DNA from: Phymorhynchus buccinoides
Taxonomy: Eukaryota; Mollusca; Gastropoda; Neogastropoda; Raphitomidae
Length of the DNA: 64,000 nucleotides
Assembly: GCA_017654935.2 (NCBI GenBank)
Contig: CM065710.1
Span: 13,137,137 to 13,201,136, forward strand
Reading direction: 5' to 3'
The notes under the pieces were generated by a model, which made no database searches, was not told the origin of the DNA, and worked only from the letters and a program-made list of their open reading frames with translations. This document shows, piece after piece, positions 13,140 through 23,638 of the stretch. The translations under genes and the position numbers were made by a program. The stretch's first letter is position 1. The number at the start of each line of letters is the position of its first letter.

Positions 13140-14110
13140 TGGCTTTTTTTCTTCTTCTAAATATCTCAGGCCCAGGATATTTTTCAATCAGTGATTTTCA
13201 CACCCACACTTATAACATATGTACAACTTCCACAAGTGATCCGACTAACATAAAATGAATCCCAAAACAATCGGAATCCAAAGTCAGTTACAAAACCGTC
13301 TTTCTATAACCAGGCATGGGAATTAGAGAAGACAAAAAAGACTGAAAATTTGGGTCTGGAAGCAGGCATAGGAACAAGGCATAAAAAAACCAACAACTGA
13401 AAACGGTGTGTGTTGGGATACAGCCCCCAGAAAATGAAGCTTCTTCTGTTATCTAAGCCTTAAAAACAGTATTAGAGATAAGACTGATATATATTTAGTT
13501 CATTTTGCATTCATTTATAACCAATGACTTAAGTTTTACTCATTGGGCTTCTTTTTTACATCTCATAAATGTCCTCTTGGACCATCAAAAAAGCTGAAAC
13601 TTGTAAAAAAAAGACTGAAGAGGACCATCAAAAAAGCTGAAATCAGCCAAAAGACTGACAATTCCCATGCCTGATAACGTAAAGTTGCAACACTAATTCA
13701 ATAATTGAATGTGCGTCAAAATAGGTGATGTTGAAAAAAACACATAGAAAGTTAGTGTGGGGGGGAGGGGGGTGGAGGTAGGGATAAGGAAGGGGAGGGG
13801 GAGAAGTGGGTTGGGGAACACACACACACAAACACACACATTTGGAATGGCGTAAGAGTGAGATTTGCTGCTGATCAAGATAAGCCCTGAATATCAACAG
13901 TTTTAGTAATTGCGATTGTGCATAGTCCTCCCCTTTTAAAGCGGATAAAGCCTTGTGAAAATGCATCACAGATTTCTTTACCTTTTAGCAAGAAACAGTT
14001 TAGTTGTTGGAATTTTTCATTTTTAAATGTCAACACTATACTGTCTAAACAGATCCATCAACCATTACATTCACTCTTAATTCTATGTCTCTCCGTTTCA
14101 GTCTCCCCCT
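13140..14110. other. Unassigned DNA 3' of the gene
   Basis: No coding. AAAAAAGCTGAAA with GACCATCA is repeated at 13580-13640, and a G-rich patch (13757-13813) is followed by CA repeats. No clear poly(A) signal could be assigned to the fasciclin gene. Confidence 0.4.
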
Positions 14111-14134
14111 TAAAATAAATAACCATTCGTTGCT

Positions 14135-14520
14135 GTATCTCTCTCTCTCTCTCTCTCTCTATAGAAAGGGGCTGTTGGCCTAAATTCAGTAAAACATTCT
14201 GACTTCTGACTCTCTCACTAATGAGGTGACCTTAAAACTAACATTGACATTAATATGTGCTCTCTCTCTCTCTCTCTAGAAAGGGGCTGTTGGCCTAAAT
14301 ACAGTACAATTTCCGACTCTCTCTCTCTCTCTATCTCACTTATGAGGTAGCCTTAAAACTAACACTGATATTTGTACTCTCTCTCTCTAGAAAGGGGCTG
14401 TTGGCCTAAATTCAGTAACATTTCCGACTTCCGACTCTCTCTCTATCTCACTAATGAGGTGGCCTTAAAAACTACCATACATTGATATTTGTAAGCTCTC
14501 TCTCTCTCTCTCTGTCTCCC
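14135..14520. repeat. Tandem repeat with CT tracts (three units)
   Basis: AGAAAGGGGCTGTTGGCCTA recurs at about 14163, 14278 and 14390, each followed by ATGAGGTG/AG-CCTTAAAACTA and a (CT)n tract. Lies about 0.5-0.9 kb 3' of the working stop codon. Confidence 0.8.
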
Positions 14521-14750
14521 TCTTTCTCTCTCCCCCTCTCTCTCTCTCACACTACCTCGTGCCTTGCCTTAGCATAATCAGCTACTTTGGTGTTCCAATA
14601 TTGTAAGTGTATCAACGACAGACGGTAAGAATAGGCTTTGCCTAAAATCTTCATCCTCGGAAATCATTAAAGTTTTTCAGTGTTCAAATATTCTCTCCCC
14701 TATCCCAAACAACCCGACCCCCAACCAATCTCCCCACCTCTTTCTCAGCC

Positions 14751-15003
14751 CTAACCCCAAAGATAATAAGCAACAACAGAGAAGCACAACAGGTGTAAAA
14801 CCGTCATCGTCGGCAAACCAACGGCAACAGCGTCAGACGTTCCTTTAACGTTCCACCCCCACCCCCCAACCAATCCCACCCCCCTCTTTCTCAGCCCTAA
14901 CTCCAAAGATAATAAGCAACAACAGAGAAGCACAACAGGTGTAAAACCGTCATCGTCGGCAAACCAACGGCAACAGCATCAGACGTTCCTTTAACGCTCC
15001 ACC
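14751..15003 (-). pseudogene. Two tandem copies of the GPI-signal end of the terminal exon
   Basis: Unit 2 (about 14897-15003) and unit 3 (about 14751-14858) repeat the coding sequence from the exon's VKGTSDAVAVGLPT through the hydrophobic VLHLLCFSVVA-YYLW segment to a TAG stop. Both are 6 nt shorter in the Thr run (TMTV instead of TTTTTV). They are separated by C-rich spacer. They lie 3' of the working stop, so they would be 3' UTR or flank unless an alternative splice site were used. Keeping frame, tail and stop in both copies is notable. Confidence 0.75.
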
Positions 15004-15058
15004 CCCCCCCCCCAACCAACCCCCCCCCCCCCCCCCCCTCCCCACCTCTTTCTCCGCC

Positions 15059-15300
15059 CTAACTCCAAAGATAATGAGCAACAACAGAAAAGCACAGCAG
15101 GTGTAAAACCGTTGTCGTTGTCGTCGGCAAACCAACGGCGACAGCGTCAGACGTTCCTTTCACGTTCCACCGAAGGTCATCGCGATAGAGGTCCTCAGTG
15201 TCGAACATGACCTTGTCGATGATGTGGACGACCCCGTTCGTCCCGCCCAGGTCCGAGTGCAGGATGCTGGCGATCTTACCCCGGTAAGACACGTAGGCAT
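15059..15300 (-). CDS. FAS1 domain D, terminal exon with stop and predicted GPI-anchor signal
   Basis: Residues 485-564 and the TAG stop (15061-15059). AYVSYRGKIASIL and GTNGVVHIIDKVMF (503-517) close domain D with a strong H-x-I-D motif. After a short acidic linker (DTEDLYRDDLR) come small residues GTSDA (533-537), then Pro-Thr5 and the hydrophobic VLHLLCFSVVAHYLWS at the extreme C terminus. A small-residue cleavage region plus a terminal hydrophobic tail is the pattern of a GPI-attachment signal; the exact omega site is not determined. The acceptor is CTTCTTCAG (15301-15303). The end of the exon is tandemly repeated twice downstream (14751-15003). Confidence 0.87.
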
Positions 15301-15361
15301 CTGAAGAAGATGAAACGACAACAATGAGCACCCCCCTATTTTTCAGACTGTAAGGCGGTAC

Positions 15362-15708
15362 CAGACCTGTTCACTCTACTCTTTTCGAGTAGCATTCTAC
15401 TCAATTTGGACCTCTACTACTCTTCCAAAACTGAAAATAATGCTCTTTAATTCTTATTTATTTATTTATTTAGACAACTTTTACAGCGCCTAATCTTTAA
15501 GCTCTAAGCGCTTTACAGAAATCACTAAAATGAATAGTAAACACAATGAACAAAAAGTATTGCCTCGGAATTCTTGATTACTACTCATTTTCAGTGAACA
15601 TTATTTGATGGTTTAATGAATAAAACTACACATTTGGCACCCAAACTACTCATTTCAGCTATCCAGACTACTCAAGATAAGACGTGTAGGGGGTAAACAG
15701 AGGTTTGC
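15362..15708. mobile_element. Foldback MITE family D (CAGACCTGTTTAC), interrupted
   Basis: CAGACCTGTTCACTCTACTC … GTGTAGGGGGTAAACAGAGG, with an (ATTT)n-headed insert about 15450-15590. Confidence 0.6.
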
Positions 15709-15805
15709 GGTACAGTGGAAACCTCCCTTGTTTGGTAAAATATGTGTGTAAGACACGTAGGCGTCTTCTTCCTCTTCTGCGTTCCCAGGCAATATGGCCA
15801 TAATG

Positions 15806-16013
15806 CAGACCTGTTTACCCCCTACACAAGTCTTGAGTAGTCTGGATAGCTGAAATGAGTAGTTTTGGTGTGAAATGAGTAGTCCTCTTCATTAAACCAT
15901 CAAATAATGTTCACTAAAAATGAGTAATTAGAGCATTATTTTCAATTTTGAAGAGTAGTAGAGGTCCAAATTGAGTAGAATACTACTCGAAAAGAGTAGA
16001 GTAAACAGGTCTG
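15806..16013. mobile_element. Foldback MITE family D with 6-bp target duplication
   Basis: CAGACCTGTTTACCCCCTAC … GAGTAAACAGGTCTG, flanked on both sides by ATAATG (15800-15805 and 16014-16019). Opposite orientation to the copy at 15362. Confidence 0.75.
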
Positions 16014-16498
16014 ATAATGGATAAAGCACATATGTGTCTGGTTTTCAGTTTTCACTGGTCTCCCCGCTGCGTACAGCCGACACATTCTGACTTCGGAGGG
16101 GCTCAAAGGAGAAAAATTATTTGGAAGATTGTTTTTGAAAAAAGGCAGGAGAATGGACTGATAAGTCAGAAAGATAGTAGATGATAGAAAGCAAAGGGAA
16201 AAGGCAGAGTCAAAGAGAGTGGCAGATTAGAGGAAGTTACAAGCACAGAGCATCCAGAAGGTGGGGGAACTATTTTTACGAAAGACCCCCCGGTATCCCC
16301 ACGGGGAGACGTAGGCGTCTGAAGATGAAATGACAACAATGAGCACCCCCTATTTTTCTGACTATAAGGCGATACAGTGAAACCTCCCTTATTTGGTCAA
16401 ATATGTGTGTAAGACAATGTAGGCGTCTTAAGATGAAATGACAACAACAGAGCTGATTCTAGGATTTTGAAAATCTAGGAAAAGTTTGACCGAATGAC

Positions 16499-16550
16499 AA
16501 CTTTTTTCATTGCCACTGGGTTTAACGTGTGCTAAGTGCATGGGCACATG

Positions 16551-16581
<31 letters not shown>

Positions 16582-16708
16582 TCCCACGTTCCGACCAAAA
16601 GGTCTAGTGCAGAGTGAGAGGAAAAATCCCCTTGTAACCCAGGTTCGAACTCGGGTTGACTGTACACGAGGCGAACGTCGAACGCGTTACCTCTGTGCCA
16701 CTCTACCC
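16499..16708 (-). mobile_element. tRNA-headed SINE (family T), head and body
   Basis: Reverse-oriented body and head, with the B-box complement (CAGGTTCGAACTCGGGTTGA) at about 16640. The tail is missing. Confidence 0.7.
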
Positions 16709-16771
16709 CCCCCCCCATTATCAGACTTCCTCCCTTTTAAGACCTACTTCCCTCAGACATTGCTCTTCTGG

Positions 16772-17177
16772 CACAGCTGTTCCGTCCCACACAAAATCAA
16801 GCTATTTAGTTAAAAGCCTGAATCTGGAAATCTTAGATAAAAACTGTACCAAGCTTTTGTCTGTGAAGATATTTTGGCTGTATGCTCTACATAGTATTTC
16901 AAATATATTTCTTCCCTCAGATTTATGGTAAAAACTTATTTTTCTGAGCAGTATCAATCAACATATCTAGTAGAAATAATATACTTAGCATCACAAACAT
17001 AAATAAGATTGCCTATGAGTGAAAATCTAGCAATATCCACTGACTATAAGTAATCTTGTCACATACAACATATTCTCGCCTGTTATTTATGAACATTTAC
17101 TTATAGTTAACTAAAGTTTGCTTGAAAAAAATTCTGAAAATATAGATAAACTAAATCTTCCTCCCGAAACAGCTGTG
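16772..17177. mobile_element. MITE with CACAGCTGTTYCG ends
   Basis: 406 bp, closely similar to 59601-60009 throughout, with AT-rich non-coding interior. Confidence 0.7.
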
Positions 17178-17188
17178 CTTTGTAAGTA

Positions 17189-17399
17189 TTAACCCTTTGA
17201 CTGCCAGAGAAAATTAAAGAAAAACTCATTGGGCAAATCTTGAATCAAAAAGACAACTGATACAGCCAATCTGAAAAAAAATGGTCTGGGGATATTACTC
17301 TCTTGATTATCTTAGAGCAAAAGCCAGTATAGCAAGGTTATTCCTGTTCATCTGATGACATCATCAGGTCAGTACGTTGGTGGCAGTCAAGGGGTTTAA
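17189..17399. mobile_element. MITE with piggyBac-like ends, different interior
   Basis: TTAACCCTTTGACTGCCAG … GGTGGCAGTCAAGGGGTTTAA; ends similar to family A, interior unrelated. Confidence 0.6.
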
Positions 17400-17812
17400 A
17401 TTACCTCCTTTATACAACTCCCTCCCATTCAACTCATTCAAGTCGTTCCGGCCATATATGTCCGGAATTAATAGGTAGCTGTCAATTTGATGCATTTGCT
17501 TCAAGGGAAGTAAATCTGTGTGCACACCATACCTTGGTCATTTCTAAACTTAGACCACACTTTTGCCTCTGACTTTGCTTTTGTAGAGGTTCGTTGTGGG
17601 GTACCGAATCAGTGTAGAGAGTTTGGGTATATAAAGTCTATATTTAAAAAAGTCTGATCTACCACTTCCCTACGTCTAAACCTGAAGCAAAAACCCGTAA
17701 TCTTCTTTCATTTCTCCTTTTGTTTATGTAAGTTTTGTTTGTGTGAATGGCTGGAGTGATTTGTGAGTTTTTTTTAATAATTCAAAATCGTTGCGATGCA
17801 CATGAGCTAAGA

Positions 17813-18960
17813 CCTCACGAAAGTGCTCAGTGTACACGTTTTTTGGCACCCCCCAAAAAACCCAGGGCAGGGTTAGTTAGAACCGGGCCCACTGGTTTAG
17901 ATAAATTAAACAATTCTTTAATATTTCCAAACAACACATATTACAGAAAGCTGGGGTTGGTCTGCTGGGGGCTGCTGACGCAAGGATGGCTTGCGTATCG
18001 CCCCCCTCAGCTGTCCCGCCCCCACATGGTGTGTCGAGACCCTCCGAACCCCCCCTTTTCCCTCTTTTCTTCCCAGAGCATTTAATAAATTACTTTAAAT
18101 ACTTTTTTACTTTTAAAATAATATGTAAATATTGTCCGAGATGTAAATATTTCCCCTGCTGTTTGTTCAGGGAAGCCCTGGGGAGAGAGTTCTCTCCCCC
18201 TGGTAGGACATTTTAAAATTTTGTAATTTTGACAGTTGATATAACACTTAACAGTCAGAAATTGTGTAAATAAACAAAACAAATATTTGTATATACAACT
18301 TTTAAAATATTTTAGGGCCATTATTGGTTTTTAATAATAAAATAAAGTTTTGTTTTGTAAACCTGTAGCCCTTAAATTTTAATCACTACGTTTGTTTCGG
18401 TTTGGGCCAGACGATAAATACAAATTTTATACTATTATACTCCTTTTACATATATATGATACCACGAACCTCGGTTCCCAATCTTTTCGAGGAAGAATTT
18501 TAACTTGCCAATTACAGAATATTCGCACCCCATTTCCATTACATGTGCTGTCTATGTTTCGTCTACGTTCGTTCTGTAAATGTTTTGTCCTTGTTTTTAC
18601 ATATCTAACTATGTCCCATATGTGCATTCCCGGGTCGAGAGAACGTAACACACCAATATTTCTTCTATTACAGAAAGCAAAAGACAGCATCAACTTGCTA
18701 GCGCTTATAGCGTGCTCCTGAAATATCTCATGAAAAAATATTTGGTGAATGACAGACTGTGTAAGTACAATAATACATCATTTATACTTGATAATTGAGC
18801 AAAAGAAAAGGCAAAAAAAAATTCAAAAAAATCAAACACACACAAAGAGCATAATTATGTGCAATCAATTTAGAGACACACAGACAAAAGAGAAAATACG
18901 AAGAAGGAAAAAGCAAAGTATTTGATGAAAAAAGGGAGGAACAGGGAGAAATCTTGACAT
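17813..18960. other. Intron sequence, no exon seen
   Basis: Within the intron between exons 19403 and 15059. Contains a J-like tail at 18609-18650 (GTCCCATATGTGCATTCCCG) and AT-rich DNA. Confidence 0.5.
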
Positions 18961-18961
18961 A

Positions 18962-19409
18962 GTCTACAATACTCAAAACATTGCTCACATCTGGAGTCTA
19001 CAATACTCAAAACATTGCTCACATCTGGAGTCTACAATACTCAAAGCATTGCTCACATCTGGAGTCTACAATACTCAAAACATTGCTCACATCTGGAGTC
19101 TACAATACTCAAAGCATTGCTCACATCTGGAGTCTACAATACTCAAAACATTGCTCACATCTGGAGTCTACAATACTCAAAACATTGCTCACACATCTGG
19201 AGTCTACAATACTCAAAACATTGCTCACACATCTGGAGTCTACAATACTCAAAACATTGCTCACATCTGGAGTCTACAATACTCAACACATTGCTCACAT
19301 CTGGAGTCTACAATACTCAAAACATTGCTCACATCTGGAGTCTACAATACTCAAAACATTGCTCACACATCTGGAGTCTACAATACTCAAAACATTGCTC
19401 ACATCTGGA
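18962..19409. repeat. 13-unit minisatellite (34/36 bp) carrying the splice donor of exon 19403
   Basis: Thirteen head-to-tail units of 34 bp, three of them 36 bp through an extra CA; total 448 bp. Units are nearly identical, with single-base variants (AAAGC, CAACA). On the minus strand each contains CCAGATGTGAGC or CCAGATGTGTGAGC, the same donor context used by the adjacent exon, whose last 7 nt are in the thirteenth unit. There are no unique spacers, so this is not a CRISPR array. Confidence 0.93.
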
Positions 19410-19523
19410 GGTGACTCGGCGGTAGCGAATTTGGTCTCCATTCAGCGCTTTGTAGGTTTTCTCCGTCCGCTCCGATGTCTGATCCAAGTAGATGATGTCG
19501 TGGGTGATGTGACGAGCCAGGAC
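19403..19523 (-). CDS. FAS1 domain D, middle exon
   Basis: Residues 445-484 plus one base. VLARHITHDIIYLDQT (445-460) is the central strand of domain D, with Arg-His at the Tyr-His position. ALNGDQIRYRRVTSR is the following strand pair. The acceptor is CCATCGAACAG (19524-19526); the donor CCAGAT|GTGAGC lies at 19402-19397. Phase 0 in, phase 1 out; T joins AT of exon 15300 to make Tyr485. The last 7 nt of the exon and its donor are inside the last unit of a 13-unit 34-bp minisatellite, so the same donor sequence recurs twelve more times in the downstream intron. Reading through the true donor meets a stop after about two units. Confidence 0.88.
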
Positions 19524-19613
19524 CTGTTCGATGGGAAAAGAAGAACAAAGGAGGATGCTTTTTGTGTGTGTGTGTGTCAAAAATACCTCCAAATTACCTC
19601 CAACTTGTCTTAA

Positions 19614-20138
19614 ATGCTCATAACTCTAAAACGGAACATGTTACAAGAATGGTTATTATGTCATTGTGGACTCTTTTGGAATGAAGTTGCTGATAGAGCT
19701 GCCAAAAGAGGGGCTTTTAATAACTCTAACTTGGTTTCTAATGAGAAACTGGCATTATCAACACATGAAATTTACTGTTTATTGGAAAAATCTACTTACA
19801 TCAACTCATCTGACTTTAGATCTAACATTTTTATGCACAGTAGATCGATAGTTAGTTTAGTGTACAAGATACGACTAAATACTTGGAAACTAACTGTCTT
19901 TGTAGTGATAAATTATCAATTCATCACTTACTATTAGAATGCCCAGTATTGCTCTCTAAATATCGAATGATCAATATGGACTTTTTTTCCGTAAGTATGA
20001 TAATACCAAGGATATTTTAAATGACGCAGAAATTGACATTACTGTAATTGCAAAAGCAATGCTGTCCTCAACTATTGGAAGACTACTGTAGAGGTTTTCT
20101 TTACTTTTTTAATATGTCGTTCTTATGCATGTTATTTT

Positions 20139-20177
<39 letters not shown>

Positions 20178-20240
20178 AAAAAAAGTTTGCATGCTGTCTA
20201 AAATCACGATCTATGTGAAAAGACATTAAATTAAAGATTC
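19614..20240 (+). mobile_element. 3' end of a non-LTR retrotransposon (RNase H and Cys-His tail), frameshifted
   Basis: On the plus strand, LLCHCGLFWNEVADRAAKRG (19670-19730) resembles the end of a LINE-encoded RNase H domain (…GNE.AD..AK). Near 19900 a frame change gives NCLCSDKLSIHHLLLECPVL, a C-x-C…H-H…C tail common after RNase H in LINE ORF2, and the frame closes near 20090. A 39-bp C run and a stem-loop tail (20190-20240, TAAAATCAC…GTGAAAAGAC) follow. It is truncated 5' and not functional. It lies opposite to the fasciclin gene, in its intron. Confidence 0.7.
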
Positions 20241-20736
20241 ATTCATGTTATTTGAAAGAGAATTGTCTGACGTTTCTAACAGTACCATTGTCTCAGAATG
20301 GTCATTTTGACACTTGATGTCCCTTCCGTGGTGCTGAGTCACATATATGAGCAGGGCTGGCAAAACTTTAAAACTTTCAGGAATGAGGGGAAGTCACCCC
20401 GGATGACTAGGCTACAGTCCGCTATCATGGGAACTAACCCACCGCGATAGCCAGGCTAGTAGGCCTAGCTCCGTGGCTGACTTTGTTTATTTTATGTGTT
20501 AAGGTTTAACCCAGGTCGGTTGGTGCGTATGCAATTGTTTTAGGTGTTGGTAGTGTATGGCTAGAATAGATTGGTCATTTTGACACTTGATGTCCTTTCC
20601 GTGGTGCGGGGTCACATATATGAGCAGGGCTGGCAAAACTTTAAAACTTTCACTCGCCCTCCCGGAAAATGTGACTTGCCCAAACACATTTTCATTAGCC
20701 CAAGTAAAACGACAACTGAAATCATATAGTAATAAG

Positions 20737-20741
20737 CCAAC

Positions 20742-20807
<66 letters not shown>

Positions 20808-20810
20808 TGA
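20737..20810. repeat. (GT)n microsatellite
   Basis: About 70 bp of GT next to a GC-rich stretch (20820-21130) with ACTCCGCCGTTT…ACCGAATCGCTTCAAATTT repeated at 20830 and 21088. Confidence 0.9.
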
Positions 20811-21373
20811 AACACGAAACGGGCCTTGTAACTCCGCCGTTTTTCGACCGAATCGCTTCAAATTTGCTGTGAGCCCTAACGGGCCGATGGCAATGGCAAC
20901 CGAGGCGGCCGTGTCATTTGCGCGGTTCGGCAAATGTGCAAAACGCGCATCCGCCGGCCTCTCGGTGCTTGTATCTCCGGTGTTTCTGGACCGATTGCCT
21001 TCCAATTTGGCAGGACGATCACCGGGGACGGTGACTATCCGTGTACCAACCCGGAAGCAAATCGGTTCCAAAACGCGTGCGCTATACGACTCCGCCGTTT
21101 CTTAACCGAATCGCTTCAAATTTGCTGTACTCAGCGTTACCAGTACTTGGCGTTACCGTTACTAGGCGTTACTGGGACTCGGCGTTGCGCTAGTCCTTCA
21201 AGAAACACACACACACATACAGGGGAGAGGGAGGGAGAGAGAGGAATAGAAGAGAAAGGAGATAGGAAAAGAGACCAAAAAAGAACTTGGGAAAGAAAGT
21301 AAGGAGAGAAGCAAAGAGAAACGATGGGGGGGGGGTCGGGGGAGGAGGGAGAGAGAGAGAGAGAGAGAGGTGG

Positions 21374-21735
21374 GTGTACAGTGGCACAGTGGTAACGCGT
21401 TCGCCTCGTGTCAAGTGAACCCGAGTTCGAACCTGGGTACAGGGGATTTTTCCTCTCACTTTGCACTAGGCATTAAGGTCTGAATGTGGAGTCTTTCGGA
21501 TGATCGAGACGATAAACCGAGGTCCTGTGTGCCCATGCACTTAGCACACGTTTAACCCAGTGGCAACGAAAAAGTTGTCAATTGGTCAAAATTTACCCCC
21601 CCTCCCTTCTTTCCTCATCAGTCACAAAAAAATCGCATGCAAATTATTTTTAAAAATTGGGTGGCGCGCCTCTGGTTGCGACGCGCTCTCCAGGTGGGAG
21701 CAACCCGAATTTCACAGAGACGCCTAGCCTAACCT
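21374..21735 (+). mobile_element. tRNA-headed SINE (family T), full length
   Basis: The head GTGGCACAGTGGTAACGCGT (A-box-like) and GAGTTCGAACCTGGGTAC (B-box-like) give a tRNA-type pol III promoter. A conserved body (CTTTCGGATGA…AGACGATAAACCGAGGTCC) and a tail (GCGCTCTCCAGGTGGGAGCA … CAGAGACGCC) follow, ending in CCTAACCT. About 350 bp; the same family occurs at 27490, 44451, 31738, 56753, 16499 and elsewhere. Confidence 0.8.
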
Positions 21736-22160
21736 AAGATTGAGGAGGCTGCCTTTCCTTTCTATTCAGTACCAGTGCTGGCATGTTGTTGTCTTAGCAG
21801 ACAGCTGAGCTTGCTTTGACAGTAGGTTGGAATGGAGAGATGTGGGTAGTAAAAAAACCACCAAAACACAGGGCTGTGCAGTATTGAAATTTACAGTCGC
21901 CCATCGGGCTAGAGACTTTTGAAATCTGATCGCCCACCGATTTTTATACTAGCCTCTGCTAACCGGACTAGTACTGTATTTTACGGATACAAGGCGCACC
22001 TGATTATAAGGCGAACCCCCCAAATTTGTACACATAATTCCGATTTTGTTATTATAGTTTCTTACTATATCAATCAGACCTGTTTACCCCCTACACAAGT
22101 CTTGAGTAGTCTGAATAGCTGAAATGAGTAGTTTTGGTGTGAAATGAGTAGTCATCTTCA

Positions 22161-22406
22161 TTAACCCTTTCACCGCCAAAGTCGCATTTTAACACCACAA
22201 TGACTTAACACCTATGTCACTAAAAGGCGTCAAAATGGGGCCTATTATCCAAAGACACTCTTGTCTTAGTTTTGGGAAGTAAGGACAGACCTTATTTTAT
22301 ATCTGTCACAGAAGAATCCCCAATACTGCAGACGGATTTTGTTCTCTACCCAGGTAATATTGAATGGCAATTTTGGCTGAAATATGGCTGGCGGTGAAAG
22401 GGTTAA
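22161..22406. mobile_element. piggyBac-like MITE (family A), nested
   Basis: Bounded by TTAA on both sides and inserted at the TTAA of a CAGACCTG-type foldback element, splitting it. Confidence 0.75.
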
Positions 22407-23039
22407 ACAATGTTCACTGAAAATGACTAATTAGAGCATTATTTTCAATTGTGAAGAGTAGTAGAGGTCCAAATTGAGTAGAATACAGACAAACCCCTAT
22501 TTTACGACCCTCTGTTAAGCGACCACCTCTCATTTGAGACCGGATTTGTTGGCACGGATGCATTTTACTATGTAAAAGGCCTCTCTTAAACGACTTCCTC
22601 TAAAACGCGACTTACGACCGCCATTTTGTTGGTTTTTACGACCGTTGTTGTCGTCTGCATAGACTTCGAGCAAAGGGAAACAACCACGGTCAAGGGCCTG
22701 AAAGCGGAGTCGCTTCCCTTGTTGTAGAAAAGATGGCGGAAAGCGTAGGAAAAGCACGAAAACCACTGACTTTGAAAAAGAAAACCACTGACTTTGGACA
22801 AGAGTGGAGGTGATTAACAGAAGTCGGCGAAGTGAAACTGTAATACATCGATTGCACAATCCTATGGAGTTGGAAAGACCCAAATCCAGTTTTAATATGT
22901 CATTGTATGTGTGCATGAAGAAGAGAGTATGAACTGTGCTGAACTTTTTCTTTCTACGGCTGCCAGTGAAAACCTCCGTCATACGACCCCTCCAATTTAC
23001 GACCGATTTTTCCGGACATTTTGGAAGTCTTTTTTTTTG

Positions 23040-23234
23040 TTTTTTTGTTTTTGTTTTGTTCTCTCTTACTTTACTTCTACACAAAACACAATACATTGTT
23101 ATCTCTTCTACACAAAACACAATACATTGTTCTCTCACTTCTACACAAAACACAATACATTGTTCTCTCTTACTTTACTTCTACACAAAACACAATACAC
23201 TCTTCTCTCTTACTTTACTTCTACACAAAACACA

Positions 23235-23281
<47 letters not shown>
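23040..23281. repeat. Five-unit minisatellite plus GT tract inside MITE E
   Basis: CTACACAAAACACAATACAT recurs five times with CTCTTACTTTACTT spacers and runs into a 46-bp (GT)n. Other copies of this MITE lack the array. Confidence 0.85.
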
Positions 23282-23282
<1 letters not shown>

Positions 23283-23467
23283 ACATTTTGGAAGTCTTAA
23301 AATAGGGGTTTGTCTGTACTACTCGAAAAGAGTAGAGTAAACAGTGTCTGCATTATAAGGCGCAGGGGTCTCAGTCTAGGAAAAAAAGTATCGCCTTAAT
23401 TATAGTAAAATACGGTAGTTTGGGCCAGTCCTGCATGAGCGCGCGCACGCACACACACACAACTTAC

Positions 23468-23602
23468 ATATCTCCATCGCTCAGCGTTGTTCTGTATGTA
23501 TTTCCCGGCTTCTTGGTTTTCGAAGAAGTCGATGGCTGTGCCGTTTGGGATGAATATGGTGAATTGACAGCGACCGGGGCATACTGACCCGCTGTTTGAT
23601 CC
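23468..23602 (-). CDS. FAS1 domain D, H1-motif exon
   Basis: Residues 400-444, phase 0 to 0, 45 codons. GSNSGSVCPGRC (400-411) is a Cys-containing loop; with Cys376 in the preceding exon it may form a disulfide (inference). QFTIFIPNGTAIDFFEN (412-428) is the FAS1 H1 motif, with Asn-Gly where Thr-Asp/Asn is usual. AGKYIQNNAERWRY follows as helix. The acceptor is GTGTCTCAG (23603-23604), the donor TAT|GTAAGT. A CAGGGTTC-type element begins 36 bp upstream of the acceptor (23639). Confidence 0.87.
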
Positions 23603-23638
23603 CTGAGACACACAACACGCGCACAAACACATAGAATA

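Larger units (their letters stand above)
21971..23415. mobile_element. Four-layer nest of MITEs (C containing D, containing A and E)
   Basis: An outer family C element is split by family D (22075-23350). That is split by piggyBac-like A (22161-22406) and mariner-like E (22486-23316). E in turn holds a minisatellite and a GT tract (about 23040-23281). Confidence 0.7.

Noticed and set aside
18392..18721. 109-residue plus-strand frame
   Set aside because: No recognisable domain; it includes the tail of a dispersed J-like repeat.
18962..19409. CRISPR-like array or repeat protein
   Set aside because: Units are directly adjacent with no unique spacers, in an animal intron; the 210-residue plus-strand frame is a by-product of the 34-bp unit.
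20587..21105. 172-residue plus-strand frame with Val-Cys run
   Set aside because: Spans a (GT)n tract; the GC-rich remainder contains an internal repeat and no known domain.
21374..21450. tRNA gene
   Set aside because: A- and B-box-like sequences belong to a SINE head repeated many times; no acceptor stem pairing or anticodon arm was seen.
22530..23153. 207-residue minus-strand protein, also partly at 29381-29831
   Set aside because: Frame is within copies of mariner-like MITE E; no transposase motif, and differing stops between copies.
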